Notes: generated by a model not told the origin, from the letters alone. A DNA stretch of 20,528 nt from CBFHWY01 sp965659675 (GCA_965659675.1 CBFHWY010000050.1:1-20528); one strand, 5' to 3'; shown: positions 1 through 8,235, numbered from the stretch's first letter. Translations and numbers: made by a program.

Positions 1-20
1 TCCCTACTATCCTCAGCACA

Positions 21-1040
21 ATGTTGAAGGTGTACCGAAGCGTAAACACCCAATCCAAGTTCAATAGGGAATATCTGATTCCGATCCTTGAGGATTCTAA
101 AAAGCGATCGGACGACTCGCTGAAAGAAGAGGATTACGAGCGCATCCTGAAGATCGATGCGATCAACATTTGCGTGATCATCGGGGAGAGTTTTGCTGCC
201 CTGCGCGGTAAACCTATGAGCGAAAAAGAGCGGAAAGCCATCACCAATTTGGCAGCCATCACCTTGCTCTTTGACGATTACTTCGATCGACTCAATTACT
301 CCAGGTCAGAGATCGAAGCCCTAATGACCCCTGGTAGTTTCAAAGCGAAGAACGGACACGAAGAGCTCTTCAGGCGTTTCTTTAACGGAGCACTGGAAAA
401 CATTGATGACCACGAACGACTCTTCCATTACGCCAAAAAGGTATTTGACGCCCAGTTCGATAGTAAGGTACAACAAGATGCCAGTCCGGGTTATGACAGC
501 ATCATCAACCTAACACTCGAGAAAGGGGGTTACAGCATTCTTTTCTATCGCTCCGCTCTTGAAAATGACATAAGCGAAAAAGAGTTTCAGCTAGCTTATC
601 ACCTGGGTGGAATGATCCAGCTTGGAGATGACATCTTTGATACCTTTTGGGATGCCAAGTTCAGGATCAAGACCTTCACCACGGTAAGTCATGACCTCGC
701 CATTGTGGAAAGAGACTTCAGAAGTCAGATCAACAAGACCTTCGCAGCATTGGAGGATCTGGACTATGAAAAAAAGTCAAAATCCGAATTCAAAAAATGG
801 GTGGCCTTTGCCGCTTCGCTCAGCTTAAGCGCACTCGATCAACTTTTCACTTTACAGGAAAGCACCATGGGATTCTTTGATGCCATAGCTTACACGCGAA
901 AAGAAATGATCTGCGATATGCAAAAACTGAGGCCTCAATGGCGAACAATGCGCCACTTTAGCAGCCTAATCGCAAAAGAATCCTACGCTGCCAATCCCAA
1001 AGAAAGTTTAACGCTTATGAGCTCTGGTCAATCTTCTTGA
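21..1040 (+). CDS. Class I isoprenoid-synthase-like protein (possibly 5'-incomplete)
   Basis: Predicted all-helical protein of 339 residues from the ATG at 21. Two aspartate-rich motifs stand out: DDYFD at residues 85-89 and GDDIFD at 202-207, about 118 residues apart. This is the arrangement of class I isoprenoid enzymes (trans-prenyl diphosphate synthases, squalene/phytoene synthases), where the two DDxxD motifs face each other and hold Mg2+ and a prenyl diphosphate. An EKGG stretch (167-170) lies on a helix between them. I cannot assign a substrate, and overall similarity to characterised enzymes is not obvious, so the family assignment is inferred from motifs. The frame stays open upstream of the ATG to the window edge, so the true start may lie outside. 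No signal peptide or membrane segment is seen, which suggests a cytoplasmic protein. Its 3' end overlaps the convergent paaZ gene by 26 bases. Confidence 0.7.
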   Translation: MLKVYRSVNTQSKFNREYLIPILEDSKKRSDDSLKEEDYERILKIDAINICVIIGESFAALRGKPMSEKERKAITNLAAITLLFDDYFDRLNYSRSEIEALMTPGSFKAKNGHEELFRRFFNGALENIDDHERLFHYAKKVFDAQFDSKVQQDASPGYDSIINLTLEKGGYSILFYRSALENDISEKEFQLAYHLGGMIQLGDDIFDTFWDAKFRIKTFTTVSHDLAIVERDFRSQINKTFAALEDLDYEKKSKSEFKKWVAFAASLSLSALDQLFTLQESTMGFFDAIAYTRKEMICDMQKLRPQWRTMRHFSSLIAKESYAANPKESLTLMSSGQSS

Positions 1041-3066
1041 CCATGGTCAGGATCGTAGCTACCGCTACCGTTTCCCCAGTTTCGTCATAAACATCCACAA
1101 GGAACTTCACAATGCCTTTTGCGATATCCTCAGCATCGCGCTTTTCCTGATCATGCTTTTCTTTTACGGTAAACTTCACACCAATGGTAGCTCCTGCATA
1201 AACAGGTTTTACGAAACGACATTCCTCAAGACCATAATTCAGCAATACTGGCCCTTTTCCAGGGTCCACAAAGAGTCCTGCTGCAGCCGATAGAATAAAG
1301 TAGCCATGTGCAACGCGTTCCTCAAATATGGTTTCATCCAAAGAGGTGGTGTCGGTATGAGCGTAGAAGTGATCCCAACTTACATTGGCGAAGTTGATGA
1401 TATCCGCCTCTGTGATCGTTCTTTTATGCGTAAAGACCGTCTCCCCCACTTCTAGTTCCTCAAAATGCTTTCTGAAAGGATGCTTATCTGCTTCCTTCAT
1501 TTCACCACCCATTTGGTAGATCCCCGTTACGGAAGTCAAACTGGTTGGGCTCCCTTGAATCGCCGTGCGTTGAAGATAGTGAAGCACTCCTCGCATTCCA
1601 CCCATTTCTTCTCCTCCACCGGCTCTGCCTGGTCCACCGTGAACCAAATAAGGCAGAGGAGAACCATGACCCGTACTTTCCTTTGCTGAGGTCTCATTCA
1701 GGATCAGGATCCGCCCGTGATGTGTTGCGGCACCCAGTGTGAATTCTGTCGCAACTTCATCATTCGCAGTGGCAATAGAACAGCAGAGTGATCCCTCACC
1801 CATATTTACCAGATTTATCACCTCGTCAGTTGATTCATAAGGGATCAATGTAGTTACCGGACCAAAGGCCTCAACAGAATGTACATCTGTATTCTCATAT
1901 GGATTATCATTAAGCATAACGATCGGTGACAGGAATGCGCCCTTTTCGGCATCTGCCCCATTTACCTCAACACTTTCAAGATCTCCATAAACGATCTGCT
2001 GGGTCTTGGCAAGTTGCAGTACTCTCTCTCTCACTTCTTCTCTTTGGGTTTGACCAGCCAAGGCCCCCATTCTTACTCCCTCAACAGCAGGGTCGCCAAT
2101 GGTGGTTTTCTTCAGACGCGCTGCTAGCGCATGTTGCACGTCCTCAATGATATTTGCAGGAACAAAGGCCCGTCTGATGGCGGTACATTTTTGTCCGCAT
2201 TTAACGGTCATCTCCCGTTGCACTTCCTTCACGAAAATGTCAAACTCAGGCATGCCCGGCTTTACATCAATGCCCAGCACAGAACTGTTCAATGAGTCTG
2301 CTTCCAGGTTAAATGGAACTGCTCTTTCCGTGATATTCTTATGAGCCTTTAGCATATGTCCAGTAGATGCAGAACCTGTAAAGGTGACCACATCCTGGGA
2401 TTCAACATGATCTAAAATGCCACTGGCAGAACCGCAAAGCAGTTGAAGTGATCCTTCTGGCAGAATTCCTGAATCGATGATATCTTTTACCATCAACTCG
2501 GTGAGGTATGAGGTGATGGTAGCTGGTTTCACTACAGCGGGAACTCCAGCGAGAAGATTCACGGCGATCTTTTCAAGCATTCCCCAGATCGGGAAGTTAA
2601 ATGCATTGATATGTAGTGCTACTCCTTTCTTAGGAACCATGATATGGTGTCCAATGAACTGCCCTGATTTTGAAAGATTGACTGCTTCACCATCCACATA
2701 GAATGGAGAATCTGGAAATTGTCGTCTCAAGCTGGCATTGGAAAATAGATTACCAATTCCACCTTCAATATCGATCCATGAATCACCTCGGGTGGCACCC
2801 GTGGCCGCTGAGAGTTTATAGTACTTTTCCTTATTCTTCATTAGGAAAAGAGCAAGGGCCTTCAGCATTCTGCCTCTTTCAGGAAAGGTCATTTTCCGCA
2901 GAGCAGGATTACCCACCTTTCTTCCATAGTCAAGCACCTCGCCAAAATCGATGCCTTCTGTTGAGGCAACAGCGATCTTCTCTCCAGTTATGGCATTGTG
3001 AAGAGCTTTACCTTCTCCTTTGCCTTCTATCCATTTTCCATTTACGTAGTTTCCTAACTTCATCAT
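1015..3066 (-). CDS. paaZ: Bifunctional oxepin-CoA hydrolase / semialdehyde dehydrogenase PaaZ
   Basis: 683 residues, close to the 681 of E. coli PaaZ. In the aerobic phenylacetate pathway PaaZ opens the ring of oxepin-CoA (C-terminal MaoC-type hydratase) and oxidises the reactive aldehyde formed (N-terminal aldehyde dehydrogenase) with NADP+. The ALDH domain spans about 1-520, with the general base Glu255 in FNLEAD and nucleophile Cys294 in GQKCTA, one residue from the E. coli positions. The MaoC domain spans about 530-683 and keeps the WDHFYAH motif with Asp565 and His570, matching E. coli D561 and H566. Both active sites therefore look intact. The gene begins ATG ATG, and either could be the start; a purine-rich AGAAAGAA lies just upstream. 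It follows the YciI lipoprotein gene after 8 bases and is probably cotranscribed with it. No paaABCDE, paaG, paaH, paaJ or paaK genes are in the window. Confidence 0.95.
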   Translation of the reverse strand: MMKLGNYVNGKWIEGKGEGKALHNAITGEKIAVASTEGIDFGEVLDYGRKVGNPALRKMTFPERGRMLKALALFLMKNKEKYYKLSAATGATRGDSWIDIEGGIGNLFSNASLRRQFPDSPFYVDGEAVNLSKSGQFIGHHIMVPKKGVALHINAFNFPIWGMLEKIAVNLLAGVPAVVKPATITSYLTELMVKDIIDSGILPEGSLQLLCGSASGILDHVESQDVVTFTGSASTGHMLKAHKNITERAVPFNLEADSLNSSVLGIDVKPGMPEFDIFVKEVQREMTVKCGQKCTAIRRAFVPANIIEDVQHALAARLKKTTIGDPAVEGVRMGALAGQTQREEVRERVLQLAKTQQIVYGDLESVEVNGADAEKGAFLSPIVMLNDNPYENTDVHSVEAFGPVTTLIPYESTDEVINLVNMGEGSLCCSIATANDEVATEFTLGAATHHGRILILNETSAKESTGHGSPLPYLVHGGPGRAGGGEEMGGMRGVLHYLQRTAIQGSPTSLTSVTGIYQMGGEMKEADKHPFRKHFEELEVGETVFTHKRTITEADIINFANVSWDHFYAHTDTTSLDETIFEERVAHGYFILSAAAGLFVDPGKGPVLLNYGLEECRFVKPVYAGATIGVKFTVKEKHDQEKRDAEDIAKGIVKFLVDVYDETGETVAVATILTMVKKIDQSS

Positions 3067-3074
3067 TTCTTTCT

Positions 3075-3500
3075 TTATGGTAATTTACTTCCTCTGGCAC
3101 TCATCCACGGACGTATTTCAACACTTAACCTGCCTGCCTGCACTGCTGGATCTCCCATAGCCAAAGCCCTGGCATCCTTCAACGAATCTACCGAATAGAT
3201 AACGATCCCACGGGTATCACCATCATCCATGAATGGTCCGGCTATAGCGAGTTTACCCTCATCAGCTAGCTTGCTCATGTAGGCGAGGTGCTCCTTTTGC
3301 AAACGCATTACTTCTGCACTGTCCTGATCACGTTGTTCTCCGCGTTTCAAAAAGCCCATATAGTATGTTCTATACTCATAATCTTCTGTACCGAATTGCT
3401 TAGTGGCCAGCGTGTCTTTCTCTGCATTTGATTCAAGTCCCTCATTCTGCTGAGCACAAGCGGCGAGAAGGCATAGGATGATCAATACAGGGATACGCAT
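3075..3500 (-). CDS. YciI-domain lipoprotein
   Basis: Small protein of 141 residues from the ATG at 3500. An in-frame GTG two codons upstream is less likely because its G is the last base of a TAAATTTG promoter-like box (3506-3513). The N-terminus is a lipoprotein signal peptide with lipobox LAAC, making Cys15 the lipidated residue. After a short linker a YCII-related domain (about 45-135) follows, with features typical of that ferredoxin-like fold: a His in KEHLAYM (His71), GPFMDDG with Asp92/Asp93, an RG step, and an AMGDPAVQAG segment near the end. Characterised YciI proteins are small cytoplasmic enzymes using a His-Asp pair; here the domain would be tethered in the periplasm or outer membrane. 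It lies 8 bases upstream of paaZ and 21 bases downstream of the SGNH-like gene, all on the same strand. Its substrate is unknown. Confidence 0.85.
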   Translation of the reverse strand: MRIPVLIILCLLAACAQQNEGLESNAEKDTLATKQFGTEDYEYRTYYMGFLKRGEQRDQDSAEVMRLQKEHLAYMSKLADEGKLAIAGPFMDDGDTRGIVIYSVDSLKDARALAMGDPAVQAGRLSVEIRPWMSARGSKLP

Positions 3501-3505
3501 TGACA

Positions 3506-3513
3506 CAAATTTA
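3506..3513 (-). promoter_or_regulatory. Candidate -7 promoter box TAAATTTG before the YciI lipoprotein gene
   Basis: On the minus strand this reads TAAATTTG, a full match to the Bacteroidota consensus TAnnTTTG. It ends only 5 bases before the ATG at 3500, so a transcript starting here would have almost no leader. I see no good TTG box 17-23 bases upstream. If functional it would give yciI and paaZ a promoter independent of the MBOAT genes. Confidence 0.4.
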
Positions 3514-3521
3514 TTGGAATA

Positions 3522-4550
3522 TCAATAGCGCTCAGGAAGTATTTTCAGGATGGAGTCTCTGAGGTTACGTGCAATGATTTTTCTTCCATGCATATCGTAG
3601 TGTTCCGTTGGAAAATCTCTATCCGTAAAGCTTTGGTCTGGAACTGATTCAAGATTATCAACCACCATAACCCCTTGCTTTGAATAACGATCAAGTAGAA
3701 AGTTACGATTTCGTTTCATCAAAAAAACCAGCTCCTCACCCACTAATGAATCCACGGCCTGAAGGTTCTCAGCAAGAAGGTTGAAAACAAGCAGATAGGA
3801 TCGATCACGACAGGTATTTACAATAGCATCAAAGTCCTTGATACGCGGATTTGATTCTTTGATATCAAAACCAAACTGCTTTATTTGCTGAGTACCCAAT
3901 TGGATCTTAGGCATATCCCAGGAACCATCTTCATTTAGCCAGCCCCCATTGCCCATCGCCTGATCCCAGTCATAGATATTGTCATAGGGGAAATCGAAGG
4001 GCCAGTCTATTTTGTCGTTCTTCCAATCCTCATGAAGGTCCTTTAAACGTTCCGCTCCTTTCTTGTTATCATAGAAGTTTAGGGTGAGCAATAATCGATT
4101 TAGCAATGCAGGTCGATCCTGAAGCATCAGGTTTGTTTTCATCAGGTTCGACTCCAACTCTGAATTGATCCAATCTGCTGAGAAGGAACGTAAATTCATG
4201 GTCACGATCACCATCTTAACAGGGGAAGATTCCGGAATATTCTTGATCAGGCTATGATAGACCTTCGCATGCAAAGCGCCTTTTTCTACGGTACCCAATT
4301 TCAAGTTGAGCTCATCATCCAGCATTTCACTGATACTGCGCTTATCTGTATCGCCTTTACCCAGTGTAAAATTCGATGACTCAGCAAAATAGATCGCATC
4401 GACTGAATCTTCAACAAGCCATAAATTCTCAATAATATCTGCATGTTTTCTAAGGTCCGCTTCCCACCAAAACTCTTTGTATAAAGTTTGGCAGATCAGG
4501 AGAAAAAGGACCAACAGGCTTAAACGCGATATGTAATATCCGGGCTTCAC
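3522..4550 (-). CDS. SGNH/DltD-like membrane-anchored partner of the MBOAT acyltransferase
   Basis: 342 residues starting at a GTG that directly follows the TAA of the MBOAT gene, so the two are almost certainly translationally coupled. A hydrophobic segment at residues 10-23 anchors the protein, with the rest probably outside the inner membrane. Soon after comes a strand ending in YFAESSN (54-60), where Ser58 or Ser59 sits where the nucleophile of SGNH/GDSL and DltD-type proteins is expected. The C-terminus has EHYDMHG (316-322), resembling the Asp/His block near the end of those enzymes. Known MBOAT systems (AlgI with AlgJ/AlgX, DltB with DltD, PatA with PatB) pair a membrane acyl carrier with such an extracytoplasmic transferase, which is the inferred role here. 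The exact catalytic residues and the acceptor glycan are not identifiable from sequence alone. No glycosyltransferase genes are nearby. Confidence 0.7.
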   Translation of the reverse strand: MKPGYYISRLSLLVLFLLICQTLYKEFWWEADLRKHADIIENLWLVEDSVDAIYFAESSNFTLGKGDTDKRSISEMLDDELNLKLGTVEKGALHAKVYHSLIKNIPESSPVKMVIVTMNLRSFSADWINSELESNLMKTNLMLQDRPALLNRLLLTLNFYDNKKGAERLKDLHEDWKNDKIDWPFDFPYDNIYDWDQAMGNGGWLNEDGSWDMPKIQLGTQQIKQFGFDIKESNPRIKDFDAIVNTCRDRSYLLVFNLLAENLQAVDSLVGEELVFLMKRNRNFLLDRYSKQGVMVVDNLESVPDQSFTDRDFPTEHYDMHGRKIIARNLRDSILKILPERY

Positions 4551-5942
4551 TTAAAATTGAAAATAAATGAAAGGATGATTCTCTACGCCACCAAGCGTAA
4601 GAATTGAAAATACAAAGACCAGGTAGGTCAACCAGCGAAGGCCAAAAGGTTGAGCATCTACCCAATGATCAAAGCGTGAGTTGAACAGGAGAAGATCCGA
4701 AAGAATGAAGCCTACGAAAAGCCATAGAACACTTGAGCTGAGGTCGATCTGATCTGTTCCTGATTGAAGAAACATCACCTCAAATACCTCCATGGCGTTT
4801 GAAAAGTCAACTGCTCTAAAGAACACCCAGGCCAGAAGAACCACAATAAAGGTCTTCAACCACATTAGAAACTTGAGCGCAGCGCCTGGTTTTATTGATC
4901 CAAATGCCCGTTCGCTTAAATATAGCAATGCGTGAATCGCCCCCCAGGCCACGAAGGTCCAATTTGCTCCATGCCACAGGCCACTGATCAGGAAAACGAT
5001 CAGGATGTTTCTAACCCATATTGTAGCGTTTTTTCGGTTTCCACCTAGTGGAATATAGAGATAGTCCCTAAACCATGTAGAGAGCGAAATGTGCCAACGC
5101 CTCCAAAACTCAGTTACACTTAAAGACAGGTATGGCGTTTTGAAATTGTCCATGATCTCGATTCCGAGCATTCGAGCCACCCCAAGCGCAATGGTGGAAT
5201 AACCAAAAAAGTCACAATAGATCTGAAAGGCGTAAGCGCCAGTGGCTGTCCATGCGGACAGCGAAGAGTATTTACCTGGATCCTCAAAGAAAGGATCAAC
5301 CAGCGAAGCCATATTATCGGCAATACAGATCTTCACAAAAAGTCCGTACAGCATAAGTTGAAGCCCTGCACGCAAGTTGGACCAACTGAAATCAACTTTC
5401 TTTTTGAGTTGTTCCCCAAGACTTGCAAAACGCTCAATAGGACCAGCCACCAGTTGAGGAAAGAAAGAAACATACAAAGCAAAGATCCCCAGATGTTTCT
5501 CTGGTCTTTGCTGACCTCGATATACCTCTATGGAATAACTCAAGGTCTGAAAAGTATAGAATGAGATACCGACTGGGAGAAGAAGGTCTTCAAAGCGGTA
5601 GTACTTGTAGTTCAAGGAGAAGACCTCAAAGAGATCAGTAAGGCTTTGATTGGCAAATTCGTAGTATTTAAAAAAGCCCAGCAAACCGAGGTTGGTGAGC
5701 AAACTGAGCACAAGAAAAGGCCTCCTGGCCTGTTTGTCATTTCTCTTGCCCATTTCTAGCGCACACCAATAGTCAAGCACTGTCGAAAACAGTATAAGCA
5801 CCAGGTATTCGATCCGCCATGAGGCATAGAAGTAGTAGCTCGCTAGAAGTAACAGGATCCAACGCTTCGACCTCGCGGTCAAATAGTAAATGATCAGCAC
5901 TACTGGAAGAAAGAGCAGAAAATGGACCGAGTTAAAGAGCAT
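4551..5942 (-). CDS. MBOAT-family O-acyltransferase (AlgI-like)
   Basis: Polytopic membrane protein of 463 residues, the usual length for AlgI-type MBOAT proteins, with many hydrophobic helices from residue 5 to the C-terminus. Family hallmarks are clear: PVGISFYTFQ (123-132), FPQLVAGPIER (161-171), the FWRRWHISLSTWFRDYLY block (279-296) followed by IPLGG, and LWHGANW (322-328), where His324 corresponds to the invariant catalytic His. These enzymes move acyl groups, commonly acetyl, from a cytoplasmic donor across the membrane toward extracytoplasmic polysaccharides. The gene starts 32 bases from the divergent Nudix gene and is followed without any gap by the SGNH-like gene. A TATTTTCG sequence, one base off the TAnnTTTG box, lies 7 bases before the ATG. 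The substrate glycan is unknown. Confidence 0.92.
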   Translation of the reverse strand: MLFNSVHFLLFLPVVLIIYYLTARSKRWILLLLASYYFYASWRIEYLVLILFSTVLDYWCALEMGKRNDKQARRPFLVLSLLTNLGLLGFFKYYEFANQSLTDLFEVFSLNYKYYRFEDLLLPVGISFYTFQTLSYSIEVYRGQQRPEKHLGIFALYVSFFPQLVAGPIERFASLGEQLKKKVDFSWSNLRAGLQLMLYGLFVKICIADNMASLVDPFFEDPGKYSSLSAWTATGAYAFQIYCDFFGYSTIALGVARMLGIEIMDNFKTPYLSLSVTEFWRRWHISLSTWFRDYLYIPLGGNRKNATIWVRNILIVFLISGLWHGANWTFVAWGAIHALLYLSERAFGSIKPGAALKFLMWLKTFIVVLLAWVFFRAVDFSNAMEVFEVMFLQSGTDQIDLSSSVLWLFVGFILSDLLLFNSRFDHWVDAQPFGLRWLTYLVFVFSILTLGGVENHPFIYFQF

Positions 5943-5974
5943 TTGATGGCGAAAATAAAGCTAATTTGCAGCCC

Positions 5975-6400
5975 ATGATCGACCGTTTTAACATCAGGGT
6001 CTATGGAATCTGTTTCAGAAACAATTCCGAACTGCTCTTATCTGATGAAAAAGCTGGTGGAATGGAATTTACAAAGTTCCCCGGCGGGGGACTTGAGTAT
6101 GGCGAAGGAATCATTGATTGTTTGCACCGCGAGTTCGATGAAGAGCTTGGAGCAAAGATCGAAGTCATTGAACACTATTACACCACCGAAGACTTTGTGC
6201 AGTCAGCTTTTAGAAAAAGAGATCAGATCATCAGCATTTACTATCATATCAAGCTCTTAGATAATATCACAACACGAATGGTATCAAGTGATCGTCTTTC
6301 ATTTCGATGGGTAGCACTTGAAGATCTGAAAGCCGATGAGCTTCGATTTCCAATTGACAAAATAGTGCTCGCGAAACTTCAGGCCCAAAAGCTTCAATAA
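5975..6400 (+). CDS. Nudix hydrolase
   Basis: 141 residues from the ATG at 5975. An in-frame TTG at 5966 is less likely because it lies in the TAATTTG sequence just upstream. A perfect Nudix box GX5EX7REUXEEXGU occurs at about residues 38-60: Gly38, Glu44, Arg52-Glu53-Phe54, Glu56-Glu57 and Gly59. It coordinates the divalent metals used to hydrolyse nucleoside diphosphates linked to another moiety. The domain fills the whole protein, with no signal peptide, so it should act in the cytoplasm. The natural substrate cannot be told from the box alone; ADP-ribose, NADH, oxidised dNTPs and others are possible. It is the first gene of a plus-strand run that continues 18 bases later with an Omp85-type barrel, and it is divergent from the MBOAT gene. 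Confidence 0.9.
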   Translation: MIDRFNIRVYGICFRNNSELLLSDEKAGGMEFTKFPGGGLEYGEGIIDCLHREFDEELGAKIEVIEHYYTTEDFVQSAFRKRDQIISIYYHIKLLDNITTRMVSSDRLSFRWVALEDLKADELRFPIDKIVLAKLQAQKLQ

Positions 6401-6403
6401 AGC

Positions 6404-6411
6404 TACTTTTG
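6404..6411 (+). promoter_or_regulatory. Candidate -7 promoter box TACTTTTG before the Omp85-like gene
   Basis: Full match to TAnnTTTG in the 18-base gap between the Nudix stop codon and the next gene, ending 7 bases before the ATG at 6419. No convincing TTG box is present 17-23 bases upstream. If used, the Omp85-like gene would be transcribed with a leader of only a few bases or none. Confidence 0.4.
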
Positions 6412-6418
6412 CGCCAAG

Positions 6419-7510
6419 ATGAGGAGAACTCTGATCGCCTTCTGTTTTCTTTTGTTCAGTTTTGGGCTATCGGCTCAGGGATTCTTCAAGAATTTAATGA
6501 ACCCCGATTCGGTAAAATCCCGAAAGTTCTTCGCTGTTCCTTCCATCTACTTCACTCCTGAAACCAGCTGGGCTTTTGGCGCTGCCGGATTCACCTACTT
6601 CAAATTATCAAACGACAGCATTACCAGACCTTCATCTGTGCGATTCTCTGCCGCATACACGCTGAACAAGCAGATCATTGCTTACCTCCCTTTTCAACTT
6701 TTCCTAAAGGAGAACAAGTATTACTTCTACGGGGAAATGGCCTTCTATCGCTTCCCTTACTTCTTCCGGGGGATCGGGAATGGTTTTGGGGAGGATGATT
6801 TTGAGCGCTACGATGCCCAATTCCCGAGGTTCAGATTGACGGCAACACGTCGTATAGGAAAGCATATTTACACTGGACCCAGGTACTGGTTTCAAAACAC
6901 TGATGTGATCTCTGTTGCTCCGGGTAGAATGTTAGATACTGCCGGTATCGCAGGCTCGAACGGAGGAATAAATAGTGGCCTTGGTTGGGTGGTGAGCTAT
7001 GATTCTCGCGACAAGATCTTTAATCCAACAAAAGGATACTTCGCCCAATTTGAAACGCTGTTCAACACAGATGCCCTGGGTTCTGACTTCAATTATCAGA
7101 CCTATACCCTTGACCTCAGAACCTACGTGTCGATCAAGAATCACATCCTTGCCTTTCATCTTTATAACAAGTTTCAATTTGGTGAAGTCCCTTTCAACAA
7201 GCTATCCCAGGTTGGGGGTTCAGAATATTTGAGAGGGTATCAACTTGGGATCTATCGCGACACTAAGTTAAGCAGTGCTCAGGTTGAATTTCGATCGGAC
7301 TATTGGCTGATCTTCAGCTTCAATGTTTTTGCAGGAGCCGCTGTGGTGGCCGATCAGATCGGCGAACTCAGTCTACGAAACCTGAGACCTGCAGCAGGTT
7401 TTGGTTTCCGCATTTTAGCAGACCCCGATGAGAGACTCAACCTCAGGGGCGATATTGCCTTTCGTCCAGGAGGTTACGAATTCTACATTACCGTGGGGGA
7501 AGCATTCTGA
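6419..7510 (+). CDS. BamA/TamA-family (Omp85) outer membrane protein without POTRA domains
   Basis: 363 residues. A clear signal peptide ends near SAQ (18-20). The rest is rich in alternating aromatic/hydrophobic strand patterns. A GGSEYLRGY segment (266-274) carries the RGY motif of the barrel-inserted loop L6 that typifies Omp85 proteins. The C-terminus ends in a strand-like YITVGEAF with a terminal aromatic residue, as expected for an outer-membrane barrel. The mature length leaves room for a 16-strand barrel only; strand-like sequence begins within about 20 residues of the cleavage site, so N-terminal POTRA domains are absent. Members of this short type are annotated as surface antigen/BamA-like proteins with unknown cargo. 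The next genes on the same strand encode two lipoproteins, suggesting a shared outer-membrane role. It is not the essential BamA itself, which carries POTRA domains. Confidence 0.85.
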   Translation: MRRTLIAFCFLLFSFGLSAQGFFKNLMNPDSVKSRKFFAVPSIYFTPETSWAFGAAGFTYFKLSNDSITRPSSVRFSAAYTLNKQIIAYLPFQLFLKENKYYFYGEMAFYRFPYFFRGIGNGFGEDDFERYDAQFPRFRLTATRRIGKHIYTGPRYWFQNTDVISVAPGRMLDTAGIAGSNGGINSGLGWVVSYDSRDKIFNPTKGYFAQFETLFNTDALGSDFNYQTYTLDLRTYVSIKNHILAFHLYNKFQFGEVPFNKLSQVGGSEYLRGYQLGIYRDTKLSSAQVEFRSDYWLIFSFNVFAGAAVVADQIGELSLRNLRPAAGFGFRILADPDERLNLRGDIAFRPGGYEFYITVGEAF

Positions 7511-7548
7511 CAGCTCAGCTTGAAATTTACTACTTTTAGCGACCTGAA

Positions 7549-8235
7549 ATGAAGCAGCTAAGGTTTCTTATTATCTTATTCCTATCGAGCTTATTTGTGC
7601 AAAGCTGTGCACCCAGTCGCTTTGTACAGCCTCTGGAGCATAATGAAAATGCAGTTTGTGTGAGTGCCGGAGGGCCTATGTTCTCCAATTTGGGTTTTCC
7701 GATACCCATACCAATGTCTGCAGTGACCTACGGTAGAGGAATCACACCAAAGATCACGAGCTTCACCAGTGTACACATCACTTCTTTGGCTTATCGCACA
7801 CCCTTGATAGAAGTTGGGGTTTTATATGGCATTCGCGATTACAACAAATATGAAAGTCCCTATATACCTGGAATCTCCTTAACAGGTATGGGAAATTTTG
7901 CCTTCTCGTTCAGAGGTGGCGAAGCAAAATTTTGGCCTCAATTAGACCTTAATGCATACTGGAACCTCTTTGATAGAAACGACCTACTTTATGTTGGTTT
8001 GAGCAATTGGTTTGAGATCCAACAAAACAGAGCCTTCGGGGAGCCTCAGCCTCAGGCATGGATCTGGTCACCTCAGGTGGGCTATGGCTATCGTTTCGGG
8101 AAGTATATGGCCAATTTGGAATTGAAAGCAGTTGCGCCGAACATCAGCAATCAGAACATCACCGTAGATTACCTAAAACCCTTTGGTAATAGCGGAACAC
8201 TTGGTGTTTATTTGGGAATAAGCAGAAGGTTTTAA
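7549..8235 (+). CDS. Outer-membrane-type lipoprotein of unknown function
   Basis: 228 residues with a lipoprotein signal peptide and lipobox VQSC (Cys20 lipidated). I do not recognise the family. The mature part is rich in Gly and aromatic residues in alternating patterns, such as LEVGVLYGIRDY-like strands, a WSPQVGYGYRFGKY segment and the final LGVYLGISRRF. This looks like an eight- to ten-strand beta-barrel or beta-sandwich rather than a soluble enzyme. A lipoprotein signal combined with barrel-like sequence is fairly common among Bacteroidota hypotheticals. It lies 38 bases after the Omp85-like gene; its stop codon is directly followed by the ATG of the alpha/beta hydrolase, so those two are very probably cotranscribed and translationally coupled. 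A TACTTTTA sequence just upstream of the start is one base off the TAnnTTTG box. Confidence 0.75.
   Translation: MKQLRFLIILFLSSLFVQSCAPSRFVQPLEHNENAVCVSAGGPMFSNLGFPIPIPMSAVTYGRGITPKITSFTSVHITSLAYRTPLIEVGVLYGIRDYNKYESPYIPGISLTGMGNFAFSFRGGEAKFWPQLDLNAYWNLFDRNDLLYVGLSNWFEIQQNRAFGEPQPQAWIWSPQVGYGYRFGKYMANLELKAVAPNISNQNITVDYLKPFGNSGTLGVYLGISRRF

Noticed and set aside
2703..3083. A 126-codon plus-strand frame opposite the start of paaZ
   Set aside because: Shadow of paaZ on the other strand; composition is not protein-like and no start context or domain is visible.
5966..5974. TTG start three codons upstream of the Nudix ATG
   Set aside because: The TTG is part of a TAATTTG promoter-like sequence, and an ATG follows nine bases later with a normal Nudix N-terminus.
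6404..6411. Reading TACTTTTG as a ribosome binding site
   Set aside because: It has no complementarity to the anti-Shine-Dalgarno sequence and matches the -7 promoter element instead.
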